A stretch of DNA of 34,963 nt from Gammaproteobacteria bacterium. Its GTDB lineage: Bacteria; Pseudomonadota; Gammaproteobacteria; Steroidobacterales; Steroidobacteraceae. Position 1 is the first letter of the stretch. Each line of letters starts with the position of its first letter. The stretch lies in assembly GCA_003134045.1 (NCBI GenBank), contig PLAH01000048.1, positions 1-34,963 on the forward strand, given 5' to 3'. Under the pieces are notes generated by a model. That model made no database searches, was not told where the DNA came from, and was given only the letters and a program-made list of their open reading frames with translations. This document shows positions 16,460 to 24,374 of the stretch, piece by piece. The position numbers were made by a program, and so were the translations under genes.

Positions 16460-19400
16460 TTGATCGGCTGCTTCTGCGGCAACGGCCTCGAGGGAGCTTT
16501 GGGCGCAAGCACGGTCCAGGACTGCGTGCTGTGGCAGGTTGCGCAGTCCTGTGCGGATGTCGGGTGATTGGCTTGCTTGCCGATGGCGGCAACGCCGTTA
16601 TGGCAGCTCGAGCAGCTCGCCGACAGACCGGCGTGGCTGAACGTCGCCGCCGTCCAGGAGATCGTTCCGTGGCAGGTGCTGCAGTCCTGCGAACTCGCGA
16701 TGTGCCGCAGCGGCTTGCCGGCCGCGATCACGCCGTTGTGACAGCCGGCGCACGGACCGGACACGCCTTGGTGGTCGAAGCGCGCCGGCAGCCAAGCCGT
16801 CGTGATGTGGCAATTCTGGCAAGCATTATTGCTGCCGATATGCGCGCCGCCCTTGCCGCTCGCCAGTACGCCATTGTGGCAGCTGAAACAATTGGCGGTT
16901 ACGCCGGCATGCGACACGGGCGCGGCGGGGGCGCCGGATGTTGCGACCGGGGCAGGGGCGCTGCCACCCGCGGCCGAGGCACCGGGCGATGGCGCACCCG
17001 CGACCGGCGCCGTCACCACGTTCGTGACCACGCCGCGCGATACGGTTTGAGTAATGGTCGTCCTTTTGATGGCGGCGTTTCCGTCCCAATTGTTCGAGCT
17101 GTGGCAACCGCTGCAGTCCTGGCCGACGTGATGGCCCTTCGGCCGGGTGGTCAGATTGTTCACGCCATAGAACTTCAAGGTCGAGGCGTCGTGGCAGGCG
17201 TCGCAGGTTTTGCCGATCACCGCGAACATCAACGTGTGCTTGGCGGCGCTCATGGCGGTGCCGCTGAACGAGGTGAAGCTCACGGCGTGGCAGTCCTCGC
17301 ACGGTGTGGCGCCGGTGGGAATGTGCACCGGCGAGAGCACGGCATCCTTGGGCGTGTAATTGGGATAGAAAACGGGCGGCGTCGCCGACGGCGCGCCGTG
17401 ACAGGTAATGCAGCCGCCGCTGATACCCGTGTGCAGGACCGCATTCGTGGCCAGCGTGGCGATCGAGTAGTCGGCGGGCGCGGTGGTATGACACAGCGTA
17501 CAGGCGCTGTTGGCGGGATTTGGCATATGGCCCGAGGGCAGCGCCGTACTGTTCCAATTCGCCGTCGTGTGGCAGCCGCTGCAGTCGCCGGTCGACATGC
17601 TGCCGGAGGTGTGGTCGGCGGGACGACCTTGCAACCCCGGGCTCGCCGCGCCCAGGTAGAACGAGAGGCCCTTCTCGTGGCAGGTATCGCAGGCGGCCGG
17701 CACGAACGCGTGCTTCGCCTGGGTCATGTTCATCGGACCGAAGGTACCGGCCGCGTAGGTGCTCGACGCGTGGCAGGAGCCGCAGTCGGTGCCCGCGTTA
17801 TACGGAATGTGCGATGGCCCGAGCACGGCATCCTTCGGCGTGAAATTGTTGTACCAGGTGAGCGCCGTGGTGCCGCCGTGGCACTGGCCGCAGCCGCTGG
17901 TAATGCCGCTGTGCAGTACCGCGTTGGCGGCGAGTGTGGTGTAGTTCGCGGGTGCCGCGGTGTGGCAGGTGGCGCACGCGGTTCCCGCCGGGTTCGGCAT
18001 ATGGCCCGCGGGCAGCGCCGTGCTGTTCCAATTCGCCGTGGTGTGGCAGCCGCTGCAGTCGGCGGGTGCCGCCATGGTGCCGCTGTGATCGGTTGGCCGC
18101 CCCTGCAGCCCCGGGCTCGCCGCGCCCATGTAAAACGACAGACCGGCTTCGTGACATCCATTGCAGGTGCTGCCGACGCCCGCGTGAGTGGCCTGGGTCA
18201 TGTTCATGGGCCCGAAACCGCCCACGACATAGTTGGCCGTATGGCAGGCGCTGCAGTCCTCGCCGGTGAAGGCGGGGATGTGCGGCGGCGACAGTGAGGC
18301 GGCGGCCTTTGGGTTGTCGTTGTTGTTGTAGAAAGTGAGCTGCGTGCCACCGCCGTGACACTGGGCGCAGCCATTGGTGATGCCGGTATGCAGCACGGCA
18401 ACCGCGGCCAACTGTGCATAACTGGTCGGGTCCGAGGTCAACGTACCGGTATGGCAGACCGAGCAGGTCTGTGTACCCGGGATCGGCATGTGGCCATTGG
18501 GCAGCGTGCTCGGTGTCGTCCACGTGGTCGTGTTGTGGCACAGCGAGCAATCCCCGGTCGCCTGGCTCGCGGGGCTCGGATTCGATACGTGCGTCGGCGG
18601 GCGCCCCTGCAGGGCGAGCGCCACGCCGGGGTAGAACGTCAGGGCCGCCTCGTGGCAAGTGTCGCAGGTGGTCGGGACGAACGCGTGCTTAGCGGCGCTC
18701 ATGGCGGTACTGCCAAAACCGCCTACGGTGAAATTCGTCGTGTGGCAGGAACTGCAGTCGACGCCGTTCGAATACGGGATGTGCGCCGGCGTCAGCACCG
18801 CCGCCTTGGGGTTGTCGTTGTTGTCGTAGAAGGTGAGTTGTCCCGCGGGGCTGCCGTGACACTGGCTACAGTTGATGCTGATGCCGGCGTGCAGGACCGA
18901 AATACCGGCAAGTGTCGCGTAGCTCGCCAAGGTCGAACCGATGGCGGTATGGCACGTCGAGCAGGTCTGGTTGCCGGGGTTCGGCATATGGCCCGCCGGC
19001 ATCAGGTTGCTGGTCCAGTCGGTGGTGGTGTGGCAGCCGGCGCAATCGCCGCTCGCTTGCTGCCCACCATTGGCGATGTGATCGGCCGGGCGCCCTTGCA
19101 GGTTCAGCGCTGCGCCGGGATAGAAAGTCAGGCGGGCCTCGTGGCAGGTGTCGCAGGAGGAAGGGACGAAGGCATGTTTGGCAGCGTTCATGGCGGTGCC
19201 CCCGAAGCCGCCGGTCGCGAAGTTGGCAGTGGCGTGACAGGAGCTGCAGTCGGTTCCCGATAGATAGGGAATGTGCGACGGCGTGAGCAGGGCATCCTTA
19301 GGCGTGAAATTATTTGCCCAGGTGAGCGCGGCGATGTTGTTGCCGTGACAGAGTCCGCAGTTGCCGGTGATGCCGGTATGCAGCACGGTATTCGCCGCCA

Positions 19401-20865
19401 GAGTCGTCGGCGTGTAGTCGCTCGGCGCCGCGGTGTGGCACTGGGCGCACTTCAAGCTGCTCGGATTCGGCATGTGACCGGCCGGCATGGCGGTACTGTT
19501 CCAGTCGGTGGTTTCGTGGCAGCCGGAACAATCGCCGCTCGCCATGTTGGCATCGCCGCTCGCGACGTGATCTGCCGGACGCGCCTGCAAAGCAGTGCCG
19601 CTGCCTACGTAGAAGCTCTTGCCGGTGTCGTGACAGGTATCGCAGGCGGTGGAGACGAACGCGTGCTTGGCGGCGCTCATCGCGGTGGCCGGACCGAAGC
19701 CCCCTGTTCGATAGGCGGCACCATGGCAGGCGCTGCAGTCGGTACCGACCAAGATCGGGATATGCGGCGGCGATAGCGCCGCTGCGTGGTACGGCGAGAC
19801 ACCCAAGGTTGACATCGGAATGTAAGGCGCCGGTACGCCGGCGAAGGTCTCACGGGCGTGACACAGAAGGCAATTGCTCACCGACAGGCCCGAATGCAGC
19901 GTGGCGATGCTGGCGGCGAGCATCGTCCAAGTTTCGGCGCTCGGCGTATTGCCATGGCAAATGCCGCAATCGATGGCCGAGGGAATTGGCGGTACGTGAT
20001 TGGCCGGTTGCCCGGATACGAATCCCGTCGAAATCTTCACCGCGCCGCTATGGCAGGTCGCACAGGTGGCGACCGTCATTTGCGTGTGATCGAAGATCGA
20101 CGGTGTCCAGTTGGGTGTCTTCGTGCCGATGCCGGCGGTATGGCAGTTCTCGCACGAATTGGTGGTGGGCATGTGATTGCCCTGCTTGCCCACCGCTTTG
20201 GTGCCGTTGTGGCAGCTCACGCAGTCCGTGGTAATACCGGTGTGGTCGAAGCTCGCGCCCAACCAGTTGTTCGTCAAATGGCAATCGCCGCACTCGAGAT
20301 TGGTGGCAATGTGGTTCGCCGGCTTGCCGGCGGCCTGCGTTCCGTTGTGGCAAATGATGCAAAAGCCGGCGACCGCCAACGGAATTTGCGAATGATCGAC
20401 GCTGGCGGCCGGATTCCAGGTAAGCACCGAGTGGCAGGCGGCGCAGTTCTGACTGGTTGCCGGATGCGTCGGGCCCTCTCCCTGGGCGATTACGCCGTTG
20501 TGGCAAGTGGCGCAGCTGCCCATTACCTCGCCATGGTCGAAGTGCACGTCGGGACGGAACGCGATGGTGTTATGGCAGGCGGCGCAGTTGTTGCTGCTCG
20601 GGATATGCGTGGTGGTCTTGGGCGTCGCGTCGTAAGGTGAGCCTTGGATGTGACAGGTGCCACAGTTGCGCGGCGTGCCTTTGAAGACGGCATTCAAGTG
20701 GCATGACTCGCACGGCAGGTCGCGGTGCACGCCGTCGAGCTCGAATCCGGTCGATAAATGATCGAAGGGCACCGTGATCGGCGGCGCCTTGTCGGCACCG
20801 CACGCCGGCAATGCCAGCAGCAGTGCGAACCCAGCGATCCATCCGTTGATGCTCCTTCGCCGCAT
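16456..20865 (-). CDS. Giant multiheme cytochrome c lipoprotein, 46 CXXCH motifs
   Basis: In this 1469-residue protein I count 46 CXXCH heme-binding motifs, one per about 32 residues. The signal peptide has lipobox LPAC with Cys22 followed by Gly-Ala, which does not signal inner-membrane retention, so an outer-membrane lipoprotein is likely. Layout: hemes 1-12 with a two-heme repeat (CHNG..GK..H..C..CH..W..FDH); hemes 13-40 in five-heme modules of about 160 residues; an Ala/Pro/Gly-rich linker with no hemes (about 1268-1317); then hemes 41-46, which return to the two-heme repeat. Many additional His residues (HAFVP, HIP, GHMP) could be distal ligands. Role inferred: long-range electron transfer across or outside the outer membrane. 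It starts six bases after the 21-heme gene ends. Confidence 0.93.
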   Translation of the reverse strand: MRRRSINGWIAGFALLLALPACGADKAPPITVPFDHLSTGFELDGVHRDLPCESCHLNAVFKGTPRNCGTCHIQGSPYDATPKTTTHIPSSNNCAACHNTIAFRPDVHFDHGEVMGSCATCHNGVIAQGEGPTHPATSQNCAACHSVLTWNPAASVDHSQIPLAVAGFCIICHNGTQAAGKPANHIATNLECGDCHLTNNWLGASFDHTGITTDCVSCHNGTKAVGKQGNHMPTTNSCENCHTAGIGTKTPNWTPSIFDHTQMTVATCATCHSGAVKISTGFVSGQPANHVPPIPSAIDCGICHGNTPSAETWTMLAASIATLHSGLSVSNCLLCHARETFAGVPAPYIPMSTLGVSPYHAAALSPPHIPILVGTDCSACHGAAYRTGGFGPATAMSAAKHAFVSTACDTCHDTGKSFYVGSGTALQARPADHVASGDANMASGDCSGCHETTDWNSTAMPAGHMPNPSSLKCAQCHTAAPSDYTPTTLAANTVLHTGITGNCGLCHGNNIAALTWANNFTPKDALLTPSHIPYLSGTDCSSCHATANFATGGFGGTAMNAAKHAFVPSSCDTCHEARLTFYPGAALNLQGRPADHIANGGQQASGDCAGCHTTTDWTSNLMPAGHMPNPGNQTCSTCHTAIGSTLASYATLAGISVLHAGISINCSQCHGSPAGQLTFYDNNDNPKAAVLTPAHIPYSNGVDCSSCHTTNFTVGGFGSTAMSAAKHAFVPTTCDTCHEAALTFYPGVALALQGRPPTHVSNPSPASQATGDCSLCHNTTTWTTPSTLPNGHMPIPGTQTCSVCHTGTLTSDPTSYAQLAAVAVLHTGITNGCAQCHGGGTQLTFYNNNDNPKAAASLSPPHIPAFTGEDCSACHTANYVVGGFGPMNMTQATHAGVGSTCNGCHEAGLSFYMGAASPGLQGRPTDHSGTMAAPADCSGCHTTANWNSTALPAGHMPNPAGTACATCHTAAPANYTTLAANAVLHSGITSGCGQCHGGTTALTWYNNFTPKDAVLGPSHIPYNAGTDCGSCHASSTYAAGTFGPMNMTQAKHAFVPAACDTCHEKGLSFYLGAASPGLQGRPADHTSGSMSTGDCSGCHTTANWNSTALPSGHMPNPANSACTLCHTTAPADYSIATLATNAVLHTGISGGCITCHGAPSATPPVFYPNYTPKDAVLSPVHIPTGATPCEDCHAVSFTSFSGTAMSAAKHTLMFAVIGKTCDACHDASTLKFYGVNNLTTRPKGHHVGQDCSGCHSSNNWDGNAAIKRTTITQTVSRGVVTNVVTAPVAGAPSPGASAAGGSAPAPVATSGAPAAPVSHAGVTANCFSCHNGVLASGKGGAHIGSNNACQNCHITTAWLPARFDHQGVSGPCAGCHNGVIAAGKPLRHIASSQDCSTCHGTISWTAATFSHAGLSASCSSCHNGVAAIGKQANHPTSAQDCATCHSTQSWTVLAPKAPSRPLPQKQPIK
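17280..19740 (-). repeat. Tandem five-heme modules inside the giant cytochrome gene
   Basis: The coding sequence repeats with a period of about 470-505 bp. Each module encodes CS(A/S)CH, then GGFG..AMSAAKHAFV, CDTCHE, LQGRP(A/T)DH, CSGCHTT(A/T)(N/D)W, GHMPNP, C..CHTA, VLHTGI and C.QCHG. The five full modules cover hemes 13-17, 18-22, 23-27, 28-32 and 33-37, and a shorter last one covers hemes 38-40. Confidence 0.85.
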
Positions 20866-20871
20866 GTCGAC

Positions 20872-22443
20872 CTACTGTATCCGGGCGCCTTGCCAGGAAT
20901 AGGACGAATGGCAGCGGCCGCATTGCGCGCCGTACTGACCCAGGTGTCGGTCGTCTTTGTGATGACAGGAAGCGCATTCCTGCGACATCTTCTGCGTGCC
21001 GGGCGGCTCGCGATGGCAATCGGCGCATTGCAGTTTGCCGTGCGCGCCGAGCAGCGGGAAGTGCGCATCGCGTGCATGATCGAAGACCCACAGCTGCCAA
21101 CCATTGGGTGAATGGCAGGCGTCGCACTTCTCGCCCAAACCGCCCTTATGTACATCGTCCTTGGCGTGGCAGCCGCTGCAGGTGGATTGCGCATTGCCGA
21201 ACGCTTGCGTCGCATGGCATTGCACGCAGCTCACGATGCGGTGCAAACCGAGCAGCGGGTATTGCGACAGGTCGTGATCGAAGCGGATGTCGGCGCGCCA
21301 GGAATTCTGGCCGTGGCATGCGGCACACTGTCCGGTCACCTTGCCGCCGTGGGGATCTTCGCTGCGATGGCAGCCCTCGCAATCCTCCGGCAACTTGTCC
21401 TTAGCCTGAGCCGTATGACAGGCGTGGCAGTCGAGCTTGGCGTGCGCGCCTTCGAGGGCAAATTTGTGCCGTCCGGTATGGTCGTAGACGAGCGGATGCC
21501 ACTCGTCGTTGCCGTGGCAATCGCCGCACTGCGCACCAAAACGGCGCGCATGCGAGTCGTCGGCGCGGTGGCAGCCGTCGCAATCCTTCGGGATCCTGTC
21601 TTTGTAGTTGCCGCTGCGGTGACAAGTGAGACAGTCGATCTCGGCATGCGCGCCGAGCAGCGCGTAACCGGTCTCCTTCGAGTGATCGAACTTGGCGCTC
21701 TTCCAGTCCTTGGTTCCATGACATTTGCCGCAGTCCGGACCGCGCGAACCGCGATGCTCGTCATCGGTAGCATGGCAACCGACGCATGAATTGGGCGTGG
21801 GCTTGTAGCGGCCGCCGACGTGGCATGCGTCGCAGGCGAGCGATACGTGCGCGCCGGTCAGCTTGAACTCGGTTTTCTCGTGATCGAATTTGCCGCCGCT
21901 CCAAGCGGCCGATCCGTGGCACTCGCCGCACGACTGCCTGAATTGCGATGCATGCACGTCATCGCGCTTGTGGCACCCGATACAGGTCGCCGGGGCCTTG
22001 CGCCAGGCGACGTTCGGCTGATGACAGGCCGCGCAGTCGAGCGAGGCGTGGGCTCCCTGCAGTGCAAATTCCGTCAACCGATGATCGAACTGCGCCGTAT
22101 TCAAATGCACGATGTCCGCGTCACGACCCTTGTGCTCGGTGTGGCAGCCGCGGCACTCGCCATTGCCGGCATTCGGCATGCGGCCGTGGAACCTGGCGCC
22201 CTCACGCACGTCGGCCGCAATGTCCTTGTGACAGTCGAGACACAGTGCAGACTGTGGCCGGCGGTTGCTGCGATCGTGGCAGTCGGCGCAGGTCTCCTCT
22301 TGTTTTTCATGCGCATGGCTAACCTTGCCGGGCATCAAAAGCGTCTCCACCGAGCCGGCTTGCGCCATGTCCGACGCAGCCGCGGACAGTGCGATCAAGC
22401 ACAGCATTGCGAAGATCCGGCGCCAGCGCGCATGTCCGCCCAT
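20872..22443 (-). CDS. Periplasmic 21-heme cytochrome c (c3-like triheme repeats)
   Basis: The 523-residue protein has a Sec signal peptide ending near DMAQA|GS and 21 CXXCH motifs by my count. After three N-terminal hemes there are six similar triheme units of about 65 residues: GAH..LDC.ACH, then C.GCH..DD.H, then CG.CHG...W..A.FDH...(E/K)..L.G. Such repeated triheme units are seen in c3/c7-like multiheme proteins that carry electrons through the periplasm. There is no lipobox or C-terminal anchor, so it should be soluble. It lies nine bases after the cytochrome b gene with AAGGA before its ATG, and immediately before the giant cytochrome. It is a good candidate for the link between inner-membrane cytochrome b and the outer-membrane wire. 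Confidence 0.92.
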   Translation of the reverse strand: MGGHARWRRIFAMLCLIALSAAASDMAQAGSVETLLMPGKVSHAHEKQEETCADCHDRSNRRPQSALCLDCHKDIAADVREGARFHGRMPNAGNGECRGCHTEHKGRDADIVHLNTAQFDHRLTEFALQGAHASLDCAACHQPNVAWRKAPATCIGCHKRDDVHASQFRQSCGECHGSAAWSGGKFDHEKTEFKLTGAHVSLACDACHVGGRYKPTPNSCVGCHATDDEHRGSRGPDCGKCHGTKDWKSAKFDHSKETGYALLGAHAEIDCLTCHRSGNYKDRIPKDCDGCHRADDSHARRFGAQCGDCHGNDEWHPLVYDHTGRHKFALEGAHAKLDCHACHTAQAKDKLPEDCEGCHRSEDPHGGKVTGQCAACHGQNSWRADIRFDHDLSQYPLLGLHRIVSCVQCHATQAFGNAQSTCSGCHAKDDVHKGGLGEKCDACHSPNGWQLWVFDHARDAHFPLLGAHGKLQCADCHREPPGTQKMSQECASCHHKDDRHLGQYGAQCGRCHSSYSWQGARIQ

Positions 22444-22452
22444 GCCCGTCCT

Positions 22453-23328
22453 TCAGTACACGTTGATTGCCACGACATGCACGATTCCCGCAACCAGCAG
22501 CATGAAGAACAGCGGCAGGTGCAGCACATGCCAATAGGAGAAGAGCCGCGCATACACCTGGTACTCGGTCATGCGCCGCCCCGCATCGAGTCTGCGCGTC
22601 GCATAGGAGCGCGCCGCCGCCGCCAGGCGCCGTGCATGGCCGGCGATCAACGGCGACTCGTTCAGCAGTGCGCGCTTGACCGCGCGCTCGATCTCCGCGC
22701 GGATGATCCAACGCGCAAGCGCAACGCGTACGCCCCCCACGAGTACATGCGGGATACGCAGATACGCCCGCCGCGGCGGCTCGATATAGCGCTTCTCGAC
22801 CAGTTCGATGGCCTCGAGCATACCCGGCAGAAAGGCGATGCTCGTTGATTGCGAAGCGAGCCGCGATCCCACCGCCTTCAATTGCTCGAGCGTGTCCTCG
22901 TGATTGTCGAGATGCGCGTGCAGCCGCGTATAGAAGTAGCGTCCGGCGACGCCGCTGGTCGACACCAGCAGCATGCAGAACAAGGCAACATTGCTGTTGG
23001 TCGCGCCCAAACTGAAGTTCGAATGGAACAGCACCAGGAGCGGACCGACCACGCCAAGGGTCATGTGAATCTCGAACCATGTCGGAATGCTGCCCATCCA
23101 ACTCAGCCACGCGAAGCGTTTGCGCGCCGAATAGATCAACAGGAGCAGCATCATGGATCCGCCCAGGATGCCGAGCCAGTAGCCTACGCCGCTACGCGGA
23201 GAGATATAGCGTTCGAGATGCGCGTGGCTGCCCCACCATAGAATCGCGGCGACCAGTACGGTCCATACGAGCGGCCAGTGCAGGCCTGGCGCTCGGGTCG
23301 AAGGCCGTTCTGCCGCGGCGGCGTTCAC
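22453..23328 (-). CDS. Membrane cytochrome b-like protein
   Basis: The 291-residue protein has at least four hydrophobic membrane segments (about 18-32, 48-66, 88-106 or 114-128, and 268-288). His88 and His102 bracket one helix (IHMTLGVVGPLLVLFH). His267/His270 and His284 bracket the last (YWHVLHLPLFFMLLVAGIVH). This pairing fits two b hemes across a four-helix bundle, as in b-type or ferric-reductase-like cytochromes. A charged loop of about 130 residues separates the helix pairs. It starts with GTG overlapping the stop of the CcmI-like gene (GTGA). Likely role: moving electrons across the inner membrane to the periplasmic multiheme cytochrome. Whether it takes them from quinol or from the divergent Fe-S flavoprotein is not visible. 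Confidence 0.8.
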   Translation of the reverse strand: MNAAAAERPSTRAPGLHWPLVWTVLVAAILWWGSHAHLERYISPRSGVGYWLGILGGSMMLLLLIYSARKRFAWLSWMGSIPTWFEIHMTLGVVGPLLVLFHSNFSLGATNSNVALFCMLLVSTSGVAGRYFYTRLHAHLDNHEDTLEQLKAVGSRLASQSTSIAFLPGMLEAIELVEKRYIEPPRRAYLRIPHVLVGGVRVALARWIIRAEIERAVKRALLNESPLIAGHARRLAAAARSYATRRLDAGRRMTEYQVYARLFSYWHVLHLPLFFMLLVAGIVHVVAINVY

Positions 23329-24143
23329 GAGATCACTTCGTCAATCAGGATTTTCAGGGGATGGCGATCGGCGGGATTGATGACGCCGCTGCTGCCGCGT
23401 AGGTCGCCGCTTGCCGGCACTGCCTGACCGCTTTGCGAGATGCGGGCCTCGATGGTGACGCGGCCGGCGCTGGAGAGATTGCGGCCGGGCAGCATCGATT
23501 GAGAATCATCGAGCGTGAAAGTCACCGGCCACGCGCCGACGCTGCCGCGATAAACGGCCACCGGTGCGCCGGGAGAATCAACCGACTTGGCGACGATGAA
23601 CAACGTGCTGCCCGCGGGTACCTTGCCGCGCAACGCGTTCGACAGGGATACCTCACCGCTTACCGCCATGCCCGCCGCCGTCGGCGTCCCGCCAACCGGC
23701 AACTCGTGCTTGCGCGCCTGGGCGGCCGCATCGGCGCGTCCGAGGAATTCGTAGGACTTTGCCAGCAGCTCCCAATCATCGGGAGTGCCCCCGCCCTTGG
23801 CGAGCCGGGCTTCCAAAGACGCGAGCGCGCTTTGCATCGAGCCGGCAGCCGCGGTGCTGGCGGTGGGGGGCGCGACGCCGGGCGCTGCGGGCAGCACGGG
23901 AAGCACGGGAAGCGCGGGAAGCGCGGGAATCGCCGGAAGCATGGCGGACTGCACCAACTCCGGACGGCCGAGCCAGCGGTAAAGGGCGAGTGCAGCGACG
24001 ATCAGCAGCAAACCCGCGAGCGGTGCTTGCCAGGGCAGGGCGGGCAATGCCCCGAAGCGCGGGATGGTGCGTAGCCACGGCAGCAGCACGCAAAGTACCG
24101 CGACCGTGGTCATCATTCCTGTAAAAAACCAGAACAAGGGCAC
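23325..24143 (-). CDS. CcmI/CycH-like cytochrome c maturation protein
   Basis: The 272-residue protein has two N-terminal membrane segments (FWFFTGMMTTVAVLCVLLPW and PLAGLLLIVAALALYRWLG) and a Pro/Ala-rich linker. A TPR-like helix pair follows, then the CcmI C-terminal periplasmic domain with VPAGSTLFIVAKS, LDDSQSMLPGRNLSSAGRVTIEARIS and SGQAVPASGDLRGSSG. CcmI presents apocytochrome CXXCH segments to the heme ligation machinery. I start at GTG 24143, six bases after GAGGAG; the in-frame ATG at 24149 touches that site and is less likely. It is the first gene of the six-gene minus-strand set. No other ccm genes are nearby, so it would work with a general maturation system and may be specialised for the very heme-rich products of this operon. 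Confidence 0.8.
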   Translation of the reverse strand: MPLFWFFTGMMTTVAVLCVLLPWLRTIPRFGALPALPWQAPLAGLLLIVAALALYRWLGRPELVQSAMLPAIPALPALPVLPVLPAAPGVAPPTASTAAAGSMQSALASLEARLAKGGGTPDDWELLAKSYEFLGRADAAAQARKHELPVGGTPTAAGMAVSGEVSLSNALRGKVPAGSTLFIVAKSVDSPGAPVAVYRGSVGAWPVTFTLDDSQSMLPGRNLSSAGRVTIEARISQSGQAVPASGDLRGSSGVINPADRHPLKILIDEVIS

Positions 24144-24217
24144 GCGCATCTCCTCGCAGAATTCCGACGACTTACCTGGGGCGCCTTGCCCACGGGGCGG
24201 CAATCCCAGGCGTCTAT

Positions 24218-24232
24218 CTTTGCAATGCAAAG
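24218..24232. promoter_or_regulatory. Perfect palindrome in the CcmI-gene leader
   Basis: CTTTGCAATGCAAAG is a perfect 7-bp inverted repeat around one base, about 75 bases before the cytochrome operon start. It may be an operator for a dimeric regulator or part of the promoter region. Confidence 0.3.
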
Positions 24233-24299
24233 TATTGTAAAGGTGTTCCATCTGGTGGCGGAATGTGTGTGAAAAGCGACACCTGGCCGGCTCACCGTT

Positions 24300-24315
24300 T
24301 GTGATGACAATCACA
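24300..24315. promoter_or_regulatory. CRP/Clp-type binding site, perfect consensus
   Basis: TGTGATGACAATCACA matches TGTGA-N6-TCACA exactly. It lies in the 231-bp region between the divergent electron-transfer operons, 60 bases before the plus-strand start codon. The G in the half-site favours CRP/Clp over FNR (TTGAT). Confidence 0.65.
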
Positions 24316-24321
24316 GATCCA

Positions 24322-24337
24322 TGCGATTGTCATCACT
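24322..24337. promoter_or_regulatory. Second CRP-like site, imperfect
   Basis: TGCGATTGTCATCACT keeps TGCGA-N6-TCACT. Its centre is 22 bp from that of the first site, two DNA turns. GTGATGACAATC in the first and GATTGTCATCAC in the second are also a perfect 12-bp inverted repeat with a 12-base spacer. Confidence 0.45.
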
Positions 24338-24374
24338 AGCCTAGGGCGAGTCTTATGCTGGAGAGCGTCGGCAC

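Noticed and set aside
15272..18297. Long plus-strand frames opposite the barrel and giant cytochrome genes
   Set aside because: They are complementary shadows of GC-rich genes on the minus strand, with no domains and Arg/Ala/Gly-heavy composition.
17280..19740. CRISPR-like regular repetition
   Set aside because: The period is about 490 bp and follows the coding modules of the cytochrome gene, with no short identical repeats separated by unique spacers.
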